A DNA stretch of 64,000 nt from Mycolicibacterium sp. CH28 (GTDB taxonomy: Bacteria; Actinomycetota; Actinomycetes; Mycobacteriales; Mycobacteriaceae), in assembly GCF_004745805.1 (NCBI RefSeq), contig NZ_SRLQ01000004.1:743887-807886 (forward strand). The letters are read 5' to 3'. Position numbers and translations under genes: made by a program. Shown in pieces: positions 8,561 to 15,892 of this stretch. Each line of letters begins with the position of its first letter. Position 1 is the first letter of the stretch. Below the pieces are notes generated by a model. That model worked only from the letters and a program-made list of their open reading frames with translations. It had not been told where the DNA came from and did not search any database.

Positions 8561-8727
8561 ACCCTGCTTCCGCGCCCGGCTGCGAGCGCAGCAGGGTAGC
8601 CGGAATGGTCTCCTGTCGATTCCGTTGGCTCGGGTACGTCTTCGGTATAACTACTGTGATCGTGTCTCTCGTGACACACGATCATGATTCTGTGGTGCGC
8701 TCGCTCGTGTTGGTAGTTCGGGTGCCG

Positions 8728-8860
8728 GCTGCGGCCTTTGAGCACCTTGGCCACCGCCCGTTTTAGATTGTCATAGCGGATACGGGCCGGGACATCACCA
8801 AAGTGGTTGAACGCCAACACATGCCGATGCAGGAGCGCCTCCTGGCCCTGAGTGGTGAAG
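8728..8860 (-). pseudogene. IS21-family transposase (IstA) fragment
   Basis: Read leftward, about 44 codons encode [20 protein letters not shown] followed by VAKVLKGR, closely matching the IstA core (AF..FGGVP.R..YDNL..AV..VL.GR). The frame is open well beyond on both sides (8467-9009) but the flanking residues do not resemble any transposase, and the start would lie inside cadD. It is a relic of an insertion sequence inside the mer transposon, next to its left end. Confidence 0.65.
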
Positions 8861-8870
8861 TTGCTCCGAG

Positions 8871-9512
8871 CTAGAGGGCGAACGCTCCGCCTTTGATGAG
8901 GATGAGGGCCCCGATTGTGATCAGTGCAACGGGCAGAACGATGTGGCCCCAGCGTGAGAGTGCTTTGGCGATGATCGGGTGGGAGGCGAAATATCGGCCG
9001 GCCGCGCACCAGATGGCCACACCGATGAGGAACACGATGATGTAAACACCGATGGTGGCGATCGTTGAGACGGCGAAGATCGGAACGTACACGCCGATGT
9101 TGTCGCCGCCGTTGGCGAAGGTGATGACTGCGACCTGCCAGGTGCCAGGCGTCAACAGTGTTGCGGGATCATCGGTCGGCGCCGGTTGGGTGCGGCGATC
9201 CCGCCAGGCCAGCCATGCCGCCCGCAGCCCCAACACGATGGGCGGCAGCCCGAAGTACGGCAGTGCGGCTGGAGGAAGCAGCGTGGCACCCAGGAGTGCG
9301 CCGCCGACCGAAACTGCCAAGATGGCGGTGAAGCCGAGGTACTGACCGGCGGTCACTCGGATGGCTGCGCCACGATGACCGGGCGCCTGGCCGAACATCA
9401 CCGCGAGGACCACGATGTCGTCGATATTGGTGATGGCGAAGGTGGCGATCGCCTGAACGAGTGTGGCTGGGCTCAGCACGGCCAATGCGACCAGCTTCGA
9501 GTGAAATCCCAC
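8871..9512 (-). CDS. cadD: CadD-family cadmium/heavy-metal resistance transporter
   Basis: A 213-aa integral membrane protein with about five to six hydrophobic segments. Family signatures are [18 protein letters not shown] near the N-terminus and the matching [17 protein letters not shown] in the second half, the two Asp-containing repeats of the CadD/LysE-like cadmium resistance family. It is thought to export or sequester Cd2+ at the cytoplasmic membrane. It lies 138 bp downstream of merR on the same strand, so it may be co-transcribed with merR from the mer operator and respond to the same metal. The ATG at 9512 gives an N-terminus in line with the family. Confidence 0.8.
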   Translation of the reverse strand: MGFHSKLVALAVLSPATLVQAIATFAITNIDDIVVLAVMFGQAPGHRGAAIRVTAGQYLGFTAILAVSVGGALLGATLLPPAALPYFGLPPIVLGLRAAWLAWRDRRTQPAPTDDPATLLTPGTWQVAVITFANGGDNIGVYVPIFAVSTIATIGVYIIVFLIGVAIWCAAGRYFASHPIIAKALSRWGHIVLPVALITIGALILIKGGAFAL

Positions 9513-9650
9513 CGCATCGGGTGAGCCTACTGCTCAGCAGGCCCCGCGCTCCCGCGCACCAACGACCTCCAGTGGGGCGGAAATTCATGACGACTGCCGG
9601 GGTCAACGGACTTGACGAAATACATGCCTCCGGTGCCACGGAGGTGGCTC

Positions 9651-10040
9651 CTAGAGGTATCGACATACGTCATCGGCGCTGCATGATTCCGGGTCGACGC
9701 TTTCGGCGCCCTGCCGCAGCCGGGCGATGGTCTCGCGCAGTGCCACCAGTGCGCTGATCTGCTCGTCGAGGTCGGTCAGTCGGATGTCGAGCAGGTCGCG
9801 CACGTGCGTGCACGGCGCGTGGCCGCTGTCACGGATGTCGAGGATCTGCCGAATCTGGGCGAGGCTGAACCCGGCGGCCTGTCCCCGTCGGATGAAGCCG
9901 ACCCGGGCGATCGTGTCGGCGGCATAGTCGCGATACCCCGCCGGGGAACGTTCGGCGGGCGGGAGCAGGCCTTCGTCTTCGTAGTAGCGCAGCGTCGCGG
10001 TGGTGGCCCCGGTCGCCTCGGCGAGCTTCCCGATTCTCAC
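9651..10040 (-). CDS. merR: MerR-family metal-responsive regulator
   Basis: A 129-aa MerR protein. The N-terminal winged helix is MRIGKLAEATGATTATLRYY, followed by a dimerisation helix and a metal loop. Cysteines at 77 (HAPCTHV), 120 and 126 (ESCSADDVC) match the three-cysteine layout of the Hg(II) sensor MerR of Tn501 (Cys82, 117, 126) closely, with a shorter gap between the last two. It is divergent from merA across a shared 30-bp palindrome, the classic arrangement in which MerR twists a 19-bp-spaced promoter. Given merA and merB next door, Hg(II) is the likely inducer. A Cd/Zn sensor is possible because cadD follows. Confidence 0.85.
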   Translation of the reverse strand: MRIGKLAEATGATTATLRYYEDEGLLPPAERSPAGYRDYAADTIARVGFIRRGQAAGFSLAQIRQILDIRDSGHAPCTHVRDLLDIRLTDLDEQISALVALRETIARLRQGAESVDPESCSADDVCRYL

Positions 10041-10057
10041 GATGTCTCCTCAGAACA

Positions 10058-10089
10058 CTTGACCTTCAAGCCTACTTGAAGGTCAAGGA
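10058..10089 (+). promoter_or_regulatory. MerR operator and merA promoter with 19-bp spacer
   Basis: A perfect dyad has 13-bp arms, CTTGACCTTCAAG (10058-10070) and CTTGAAGGTCAAG (10075-10087), with a 4-bp centre. A -35 TTGACC (10059-10064) and a -10-like CAAGGA (10084-10089) flank exactly 19 bp, the over-long spacing that MerR activators correct; Tn501 has a similar TAAGGT -10. The expected transcription start is about 10096-10097, at the merA ATG, so the mRNA would be nearly or wholly leaderless. The same dyad faces merR and probably mediates autoregulation. Confidence 0.75.
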
Positions 10090-10096
10090 TGGGTGC

Positions 10097-11500
10097 ATGA
10101 GTCAGGGATTGGACCTCGCGGTCATCGGTTCCGGCGGCGCGGCGATGGCCGCGGCGATCCGCGCTACCGCGCTCGGCAAGTCCGTCGTCATGATCGAGCG
10201 CGGCATCTTCGGTGGCACGTGTGTCAACACCGGCTGCGTGCCGTCAAAGGCCCTGATCGCAGCGGCCGAGGCCCGGCATACCGCAGCCGACACTGCCCGG
10301 TTCCCGGGGATCGCCACCACGGCCGGCCCGGTGGACATGGCGGCCCTGATCGCCGGCACGCACGATCTGGTGGAGTCGCTGCGCTCAGAGAAGTACCTCA
10401 ACGTGGCCGAATCGTATGGCTGGCAGCGCATTCAGGGCCAAGCGCGGTTCGCCGGAACCCCGGACGCGCCCGTCATCGAGGTCGGCGATGCCACCATCGA
10501 GGCCGAGCACTACCTGATCGCCACCGGCGCGAACCCAGTCATCCCGCCCGCATTCGAGGGCGTCGCCTACCTGACCTCGACCACCGCGATGGAAGTCACC
10601 GAGGTCCCGGAGTCGCTGCTGGTGATCGGCGGCGGCTACGTCGCGTTGGAGCAGGCGCAACTGTTCGCCCGGCTCGGGTCAACGGTGACGGTGCTGGTCC
10701 GCTCCACGCTGGCATCGAAGGAAGAGCCGGAAGTCGGCATGGCGCTGCTGGAGGTGTTCGCCGACGACGGCATCCGGGTGGTGCGCCGCGCCACGGTGAG
10801 CGAGGTCGAGCAGGCCGACGATCAGGTCACGGTCACCGCGACCATCACCGGCGGAACGCAGCAGTTCCGTGCCGCGAAAGTCCTCGTCGCCACCGGCCGC
10901 CGTCCGAACACCGACGGCCTGAATCTCGAAGCGGTGCAGGTCAAAACCGGCGAGAACAACGAGGTCGTGGTGAGCGACGGGCTGCAGTCGTCGAACCCAC
11001 GGATCTGGGCGGCCGGCGACGTGACCGGGCACCGCGAGTTCGTCTACGTCGCCGCCCATCACGGCGCGATGGTCGCCGACAACATCTTCACCGACGCCGG
11101 CCGCAGGGTCGACTACCGCCATCTGCCCCGCGTGACGTTCACCAGCCCCGCGGTCGGTGCGGCCGGGACGACCGAGGCCGAGCTCCTCGCCGCCGGGACA
11201 CGGTGCGACTGCCGGGTGCTGCCGCTAAAACATGTGCCGCGTGCGGTGGTCAACCGAGACACCCGCGGTTTCATCAAACTCGTCGCCGACGCCGGCACCG
11301 GCCGCATCCACGGCATCACCGCCGTCGCCAAGGATGCTGGCGAGATCGCCGCCGCCGCGGTCTACATCCTCGACGCCGCGATGACCGTCGACCAGGTCGC
11401 CGGGTCCTGGGCCCCGTATCTGACCATGGCCGAAGGCATCAAAATCGCCGCCCAGTCCTTCAGCGCCGATATGTCCCGACTGTCCTGCTGCGCATCCTGA
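10097..11500 (+). CDS. merA: Mercuric reductase MerA
   Basis: A 467-aa flavoprotein disulfide reductase that uses NADPH to reduce Hg(II) to volatile Hg(0) in the cytoplasm. FAD-binding GSGGAAMAA is at 11-19, the redox pair GTCVNTGCVPSK at 40-51 (Cys42, Cys47), the NADPH fold VIGGGYVALEQAQ near 180, and the C-terminal vicinal cysteines SRLSCCAS (464-465) that hand Hg(II) to the active site of the partner subunit, the hallmark of MerA. There is no N-terminal HMA metal-binding domain, as is usual in actinobacterial MerA. The ATG at 10097 follows AAGGA; an in-frame TTG at 10076 lies inside the operator and is rejected. Confidence 0.95.
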   Translation: MSQGLDLAVIGSGGAAMAAAIRATALGKSVVMIERGIFGGTCVNTGCVPSKALIAAAEARHTAADTARFPGIATTAGPVDMAALIAGTHDLVESLRSEKYLNVAESYGWQRIQGQARFAGTPDAPVIEVGDATIEAEHYLIATGANPVIPPAFEGVAYLTSTTAMEVTEVPESLLVIGGGYVALEQAQLFARLGSTVTVLVRSTLASKEEPEVGMALLEVFADDGIRVVRRATVSEVEQADDQVTVTATITGGTQQFRAAKVLVATGRRPNTDGLNLEAVQVKTGENNEVVVSDGLQSSNPRIWAAGDVTGHREFVYVAAHHGAMVADNIFTDAGRRVDYRHLPRVTFTSPAVGAAGTTEAELLAAGTRCDCRVLPLKHVPRAVVNRDTRGFIKLVADAGTGRIHGITAVAKDAGEIAAAAVYILDAAMTVDQVAGSWAPYLTMAEGIKIAAQSFSADMSRLSCCAS

Positions 11501-11526
11501 CGCATGGCTCACTCGAAAGGTTCCTG

Positions 11527-12168
11527 ATGCCCAATTTCCTTGACCGCCTGACCATTCCGGAAGAGTCCGGGCTCGACCCGACGATGCTGGTGCCGTTGCT
11601 GCGGCTGCTCGCCGCCGGCGAGCCGGTCACCGTGGAGGCGCTCGCCGCGGCCGTCGGCCTCCCGGTTGACGAGGTGACCCGGCGTCTGGCCGCGGTACCC
11701 GACACCGAATACGACGAGCAGGGCCGCATCGTCGGCCAGGGCCTGACCCTGCGCCCGACCCGCCACCGATTCACCGTGGCCGGCCAAGAGCTCTACACCT
11801 GGTGCGCCCTGGACACCCTCATCTTTCCCACCATCCTGGACCGGCCCGCCAGCATCGAATCCGAATCACCCGTCAGCGGGCACCCGATCAGGGTCTCGGT
11901 CGGCGAAAACGGTGTCACCAGCGTGCAGCCCGAGACCGCGGTGGTCTCGCTGGTCAACCCCGACGACCTCACCTCGATCCGGTCCTCATTCTGCAACCAG
12001 GTGCACTACTTCACCTGCGCGCAGGACGCCGCGCCGTGGCTCGCCGAGCACCCCGAAGGTCAGATCGTCAGCGTCGCTGAGGCCCACCAACTCGGCGCAG
12101 CCCTGACCACACAAATCCTTACCCAGCTCCATACCCCGCCAACTGCCCACCCCGGCTGCTGCAGCTGA
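11527..12168 (+). CDS. merB: Alkylmercury (organomercurial) lyase MerB
   Basis: A 213-aa protein that protonolyses C-Hg bonds and passes Hg(II) to MerA. The catalytic set is present: Cys93 and Asp96 in TWCALDTLIFP and Cys156 in SSFCNQVHYF, matching Cys96, Asp99 and Cys159 of the R831b enzyme. An N-terminal winged-helix-like domain (residues 20-80) is normal for MerB. The C-terminal CC (211-212) is an extra vicinal pair that may help metal transfer. The gene starts 26 bp after merA behind GAAAGG, so the operon confers broad-spectrum mercury resistance. Confidence 0.93.
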   Translation: MPNFLDRLTIPEESGLDPTMLVPLLRLLAAGEPVTVEALAAAVGLPVDEVTRRLAAVPDTEYDEQGRIVGQGLTLRPTRHRFTVAGQELYTWCALDTLIFPTILDRPASIESESPVSGHPIRVSVGENGVTSVQPETAVVSLVNPDDLTSIRSSFCNQVHYFTCAQDAAPWLAEHPEGQIVSVAEAHQLGAALTTQILTQLHTPPTAHPGCCS

Positions 12169-12200
12169 CCAGCCGCACCCAACCTGATGAGGAGAAATCA

Positions 12201-12491
12201 ATGAATCAACGTCCACGAAGAAATCCCGTGCTGCTGGGTGCGGCAGCGGTGCTGGTGACGGCCCTGTGTTGCGCCGCGCCAGTCCTGATCGCCGGCGGCG
12301 CGCTCGCCGCCGTGTGTGGACTGCTCGAGAATCCATGGGTCATCGGGGCAGCCGTCGCGCTGCTGCTGGCGGCTGTGGTCGCCTTCGCCCGCCGCGGTCA
12401 ACGCGGCGATCACTGCTGTCCCGCCGACAGCCATTCACCCGCGACGCACACGCTCGACGACCTGACGAAAGGAAGCATCGACAATGTCTGA
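12201..12491 (+). CDS. MerF-like mercury transport membrane protein
   Basis: A 96-aa protein with two transmembrane helices (about 10-35 and 45-65). The first contains ALCCAAPVLIAGG, matching the vicinal-cysteine helix of MerF/MerT (ALCC..PVL), and the cytoplasmic tail has a second pair, GDHCCPAD. MerF moves Hg(II) from the periplasmic face through the first pair to the second and on to MerA. Size, topology and both pairs fit MerF. It lies 32 bp after merB and overlaps the next gene by 8 bp. The motif assignment is strong, but the family is short and diverged. Confidence 0.75.
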   Translation: MNQRPRRNPVLLGAAAVLVTALCCAAPVLIAGGALAAVCGLLENPWVIGAAVALLLAAVVAFARRGQRGDHCCPADSHSPATHTLDDLTKGSIDNV

Positions 12492-13038
12492 AACGCGTTC
12501 GTTTACACCCCACAGGTGGGCGGGCGTTACGGCTGTGATGCTGGCAGCGGGCGCGCTGACCGCGTGCGGCCAATCGGCCACAACCAGCAATCCGACCTCA
12601 CCGCCACACGCCAACGCCACAACCCAGGCGACGGCGGCGACACTGACCACGGTGGACGGCAAAACCGTCGAACTGCCCGCTGCCGCCCCGACCGCGATCC
12701 TGTTCTTCTCCTACGGGTGCGGCGAATGCGTCGGCGGCGGTAAATCCCTGGCCGCTGCTCGGGCGGCCGTGGAGAAAGCCGGAGGCAGCGCCAAGTTCCT
12801 AGCCGTCGACATCGTCCCCACCGAGAAACCCGCCGATGTTCGCCACTTCCTGGACCAGATCGGCGGCACCAGCCTGCCCGCGGTCGTCGATACTAACGGG
12901 GCCCTGACCAGCCGCTACCAGGTGACCGCGCCGACCACCGCCCTCGTCATCGACCCGTCCGGGCAGATCAGCTACCGCGGCCACGCCCCGTCCCAGGATC
13001 AGATCCTGGCCGCCCTCGGCAGCAGCGCCGCACGGTGA
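12484..13038 (+). CDS. Thioredoxin-fold lipoprotein with CGEC motif
   Basis: A 184-aa exported lipoprotein. Its signal peptide ends in the lipobox LTAC (Cys28); a Thr/Ser/Pro-rich linker and a thioredoxin/TlpA-like domain (about 52-180) follow. The active-site motif CGEC (79-82) comes after ILFFSYG, and there is a cis-Pro-type segment (TSLPAVVD). It would act outside the membrane as a thiol-disulfide protein. It is coupled to the MerF-like gene (8-bp overlap) and to the CcdA-like gene (4-bp overlap), so it probably receives electrons from the latter. A role in keeping extracellular mercury-binding thiols reduced is inferred. Confidence 0.8.
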   Translation: MSETRSFTPHRWAGVTAVMLAAGALTACGQSATTSNPTSPPHANATTQATAATLTTVDGKTVELPAAAPTAILFFSYGCGECVGGGKSLAAARAAVEKAGGSAKFLAVDIVPTEKPADVRHFLDQIGGTSLPAVVDTNGALTSRYQVTAPTTALVIDPSGQISYRGHAPSQDQILAALGSSAAR

Positions 13039-13883
13039 ACCTGCTCGCGCTCGCGTTTACCGCTGGCATGCTCGCCCCGGTCAACCCCTGCGGGTTCGCG
13101 CTGCTACCGGCGTGGATCACCGGCACCATCGCCACCGGCGGCACCGATGCGGTGCTCGTGCGGCTGGCCCGGGCACTGCGCACCGGGGCCGTCCTGACCA
13201 TCGGGTTCACCGGCACCCTCACCCTCGCCGGTATCGCGATCAGTGCCGGTGCCCGGACCCTGGTGACGGCTGCTCCCTGGCTCGGGATCACGATCGGGCT
13301 CACCCTGGCCATCTTGGGCGGCTTCATGCTCACCGGCCGCACCATCGGTCTGCGTATGCCTGCCCGGACGCGTCATCGGCCGGACTCCCCAACAGCCGGT
13401 GGTGTGCTCGCGGCCGGAATCGGCTACGCCCTGGCGTCACTGTCCTGCACCTTCGGGGTACTGCTCGCGGTGATCGCCCAGGCCCAGGCCACCAGCGGAT
13501 GGGGCGGTCTGCTGGCAGTGTTCACCGCATACACAGCCGGTGCCGCCACCATCTTGATGCTGGTCAGCGTCGGCACCGCCATCGCCGGCACGGCCCTGAC
13601 CCGGCATCTGGGTATCCTCGCCCGCCACGGGACCCGCGTCACCGCCGTTGTCCTCATCGCCACCGGCGCCTACCTCGCGTGGTACTGGCTGCCCGCGGCC
13701 ACCGGGCACACCGCCAGCGGCGGCAACCTGCTCACCGGCTGGTCGGCCACCGCGACCGGATGGCTGCAGGACCACGCCCTCCCGGCCAGCGTCATTGCCG
13801 CCTTCGCTGTGGTGGTCAGCGCGGTGGCCGCGTACTGGACCACCCACCGCCGGCCAATCACCGGCAAGCAGCGCCGCCGGTGA
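13035..13883 (+). CDS. CcdA/DsbD-type transmembrane thiol-disulfide transporter
   Basis: A 282-aa membrane protein with about seven hydrophobic helices and the two conserved half-cysteines of CcdA: PVNPCGFALLPAW (Cys19) and LASLSCTFGVL (Cys138), at corresponding positions of the internal repeat. These proteins pass electrons from cytoplasmic thioredoxin to extracytoplasmic partners. The GTG start overlaps the lipoprotein stop by 4 bp, pairing donor and acceptor. No cytochrome c maturation gene is nearby, so the role here is probably metal or thiol redox. It ends the mer operon; 136 bp with a hairpin separates it from convergent tniQ. Confidence 0.82.
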   Translation: MNLLALAFTAGMLAPVNPCGFALLPAWITGTIATGGTDAVLVRLARALRTGAVLTIGFTGTLTLAGIAISAGARTLVTAAPWLGITIGLTLAILGGFMLTGRTIGLRMPARTRHRPDSPTAGGVLAAGIGYALASLSCTFGVLLAVIAQAQATSGWGGLLAVFTAYTAGAATILMLVSVGTAIAGTALTRHLGILARHGTRVTAVVLIATGAYLAWYWLPAATGHTASGGNLLTGWSATATGWLQDHALPASVIAAFAVVVSAVAAYWTTHRRPITGKQRRR

Positions 13884-13981
13884 TGATTCACCGGCCGATA
13901 CACCCAGCCAGATACCACTGTCCCTAACGATTAGAAAGCCGATAGATACAACCGTCGGACACAGTCAGATGCACACCACAA

Positions 13982-14001
13982 GTGCCTTACTGATAAGGCA
14001 C
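13982..14001. terminator. Hairpin between mer operon and tniQ (possible terminator)
   Basis: The 8-bp perfect stem GTGCCTTA/TAAGGCAC has a CTGA loop and lies between the convergent mer and tni operons. There is no U-tract on either side, so intrinsic termination is uncertain. The region 13884-14019 otherwise shows no gene. Confidence 0.4.
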
Positions 14002-14019
14002 ATTCAAGACTGCCGACCC

Positions 14020-14862
14020 CTAAGCGCGACACGCCAGTTCTGCGCCGTCTGAGCGTGTCGTCAATACGGCAGTGGCGAATAGGCGTCGGTACTGCGCCCA
14101 TTGCTCGACGGGGGTGGCGTCGGCATGGTGGGCGCCGGTGCGTTCGTTGATGCGGTCGAGCAGTAGCGTCGGCCAGGCGGGTTCCGTTGGCGTCCTGGGC
14201 TGTTCAACCCGAGGGCGAGCTGTGAGCAATGTTGCGGCTACGGCGATCACATCGGGGTAGGCCACCACGTGCGCTTCTAGGCCATTCTGCAGAATCCCCG
14301 CCGCCACGTGACGCTCTGCGTGAGCCCAGAAGACCAGGATGTGGCGGGCGTCGCCCAAGGCGTCATGAAGGTCGACCTCTGAATACTGACGGGCCAAGCG
14401 CCGATGCGTGCGCCCGGCACTGAGCACCGTGGGCCGGTCACGAAGATCCACCTGGTCGTCAAGAACGCGCGTTGGTGAACCGATCCAGCGTCGGTGACGG
14501 TGGCATACGGAGACATGTGCAGGCAGGTAGCAGTAGACGGGTTCGTGTATTCCCTTGCGTGCCATACATCTTTGACACAAAGGGCGGCGGAGATATTGCT
14601 TGAGCGCGGTGGGGTCGCCAGCAAGCCCGCAGAGACGGGACCGGATTACCTGCTCAGGTTGGCCGCTGACGACGGCCAACCAGTCCGGTCGCGGCCGGGC
14701 TGCGCATGATTCGGCGACATGGCCGCGCAGTGTGGAGACGCCGATATGGTTGGCGCGGGCCAGCCTGTCGATGTAGGACGATACGGCTTCCCAACGGAAC
14801 GGTGCGATCGTTCGCGGGAGCCGCTGGCGTGGTCCGCGCGGCCACGGCCTGACAGTTGCCAC
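14020..14862 (-). CDS. tniQ: TniQ-family protein (mer transposon)
   Basis: A 280-aa TniQ protein. It opens with the typical PFRWEAVSSYIDRLARAN segment and has a zinc finger CQRC (Cys96, Cys99) and CHRH (Cys120, His123). It should link the AAA ATPase to the chosen target. Its start is 1 bp beyond the end of tniB, so it is coupled. It is the only target-selector candidate in the element: there is no TnsD, TnsE or CRISPR component, so target choice, including the hairpin-like insertion site found here, probably depends on this protein. Confidence 0.85.
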   Translation of the reverse strand: MATVRPWPRGPRQRLPRTIAPFRWEAVSSYIDRLARANHIGVSTLRGHVAESCAARPRPDWLAVVSGQPEQVIRSRLCGLAGDPTALKQYLRRPLCQRCMARKGIHEPVYCYLPAHVSVCHRHRRWIGSPTRVLDDQVDLRDRPTVLSAGRTHRRLARQYSEVDLHDALGDARHILVFWAHAERHVAAGILQNGLEAHVVAYPDVIAVAATLLTARPRVEQPRTPTEPAWPTLLLDRINERTGAHHADATPVEQWAQYRRLFATAVLTTRSDGAELACRA

Positions 14863-14863
14863 G

Positions 14864-15892
14864 TCAGCTGGCCGTGCGGGCCGCGGCCGTGTGGGCGGCG
14901 TAGTCGATCAAAATATCGTCCATGGCCTCGCGGGTGATGTGCTCGGTGCCGTCGAGCATCGCTTGGATTGCTGAAGCCCGGATCAAGTGGGCCAGGCTGC
15001 CGATCATCCCGCCGGTGCGGCGGTGCAGGTAACGGGCCTGGGCGACAAGGCTTCCCGGTTCGTGTCGATGCAGACGCAAGGTACCTTCCATGGCGGCGAC
15101 GAGTTGTCGCCACTCCTTGGCGTCGGGGAATGCGCTGGTGTGGATCACCCCGCAACGGCCGGCCAACTGCCGTCCCCGCGTGCCGGTGAACAGCCCCGAG
15201 CGTTCCACTTCGATCCCGGCGTAAACGAATGTCGCAGGCAGATGCTCGGTGAAGTATTTGAGGTGGTCGGACAGTTCTTCGCCGGCGCGGGTGTCGAGGT
15301 TGAGGTTGTGGATTTCATCGACCACCACGATGTCGGTACGGGCATCGATGAGCACCTGGCACACGGCATCGGAAATATCGGTCACGTTCATCCGCTGATT
15401 GAGCGTGGGAAGCCCCAGAAACCGTGCGAACTCCATCGCCAACTTGCGGGGCGACCCTTTCGGCGGGGCCGTCACATACACCACCGGAATCCGGCTCTCA
15501 TCGCCGGGAAACCGTGCACGGGTGCGCAATTCGTGAAACCGACCCAGTTGCTTGATCGCCGTAGTTTTCCCCGTCGCTGCCCCGCCGGAGATGATCAGCC
15601 CGCGCCGGGCCCCGATCTCGCGCTGGTTGAGCAATGTCAACAGCCGGCCCTGATGGGTGATCGCTTCGATCGCCGACGTGGTGACCACCACCAGCTCCGA
15701 ATGATGCGCAACCCGGGCCTCGTTGTAGGCCGTCCGCTCGTCCTCACCGAGGCTGGCCCACTCGTCGTCGGCGAGCAACGTGAACTCCGGCGGATCGGCA
15801 TCAACAAAACGCCGCCAGCCCTCCAGCGTCGTGGTCGGCTGGCGGCGATCCTCTAACTGACCCACCGCCGCAATCTCGGTCACAGTCGCCAC
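14864..15892 (-). CDS. tniB: TniB/TnsC-family AAA+ ATPase (mer transposon)
   Basis: A 342-aa AAA+ protein with Walker A GGAATGKT (103-110) and Walker B IVVVDEIHNL (Asp192, Glu193). It overlaps the tnsB 3' end by 13 bp and precedes tniQ. It has the same role as the ATPase at 3915-4955 but is clearly diverged from it, notably in the Walker A loop and N-terminus, so the two sets are unlikely to be products of a recent duplication. Confidence 0.88.
   Translation of the reverse strand: MATVTEIAAVGQLEDRRQPTTTLEGWRRFVDADPPEFTLLADDEWASLGEDERTAYNEARVAHHSELVVVTTSAIEAITHQGRLLTLLNQREIGARRGLIISGGAATGKTTAIKQLGRFHELRTRARFPGDESRIPVVYVTAPPKGSPRKLAMEFARFLGLPTLNQRMNVTDISDAVCQVLIDARTDIVVVDEIHNLNLDTRAGEELSDHLKYFTEHLPATFVYAGIEVERSGLFTGTRGRQLAGRCGVIHTSAFPDAKEWRQLVAAMEGTLRLHRHEPGSLVAQARYLHRRTGGMIGSLAHLIRASAIQAMLDGTEHITREAMDDILIDYAAHTAAARTAS

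Noticed and set aside
8467..9009. A 180-codon leftward reading frame at the left end of the mer transposon as a full gene
   Set aside because: Only about 44 codons resemble anything (IstA); its start lies inside cadD and its end in the terminal repeats. Recorded as an IS21 relic.
10076..10096. TTG start for merA 21 bp upstream
   Set aside because: It lies within the MerR operator and upstream of the predicted transcription start; ATG at 10097 has AAGGA and the family N-terminus.
10093..11520. Upstream extension of the merB frame through merA
   Set aside because: Arg/His-rich shadow of merA; the MerB domain begins at the ATG at 11527.
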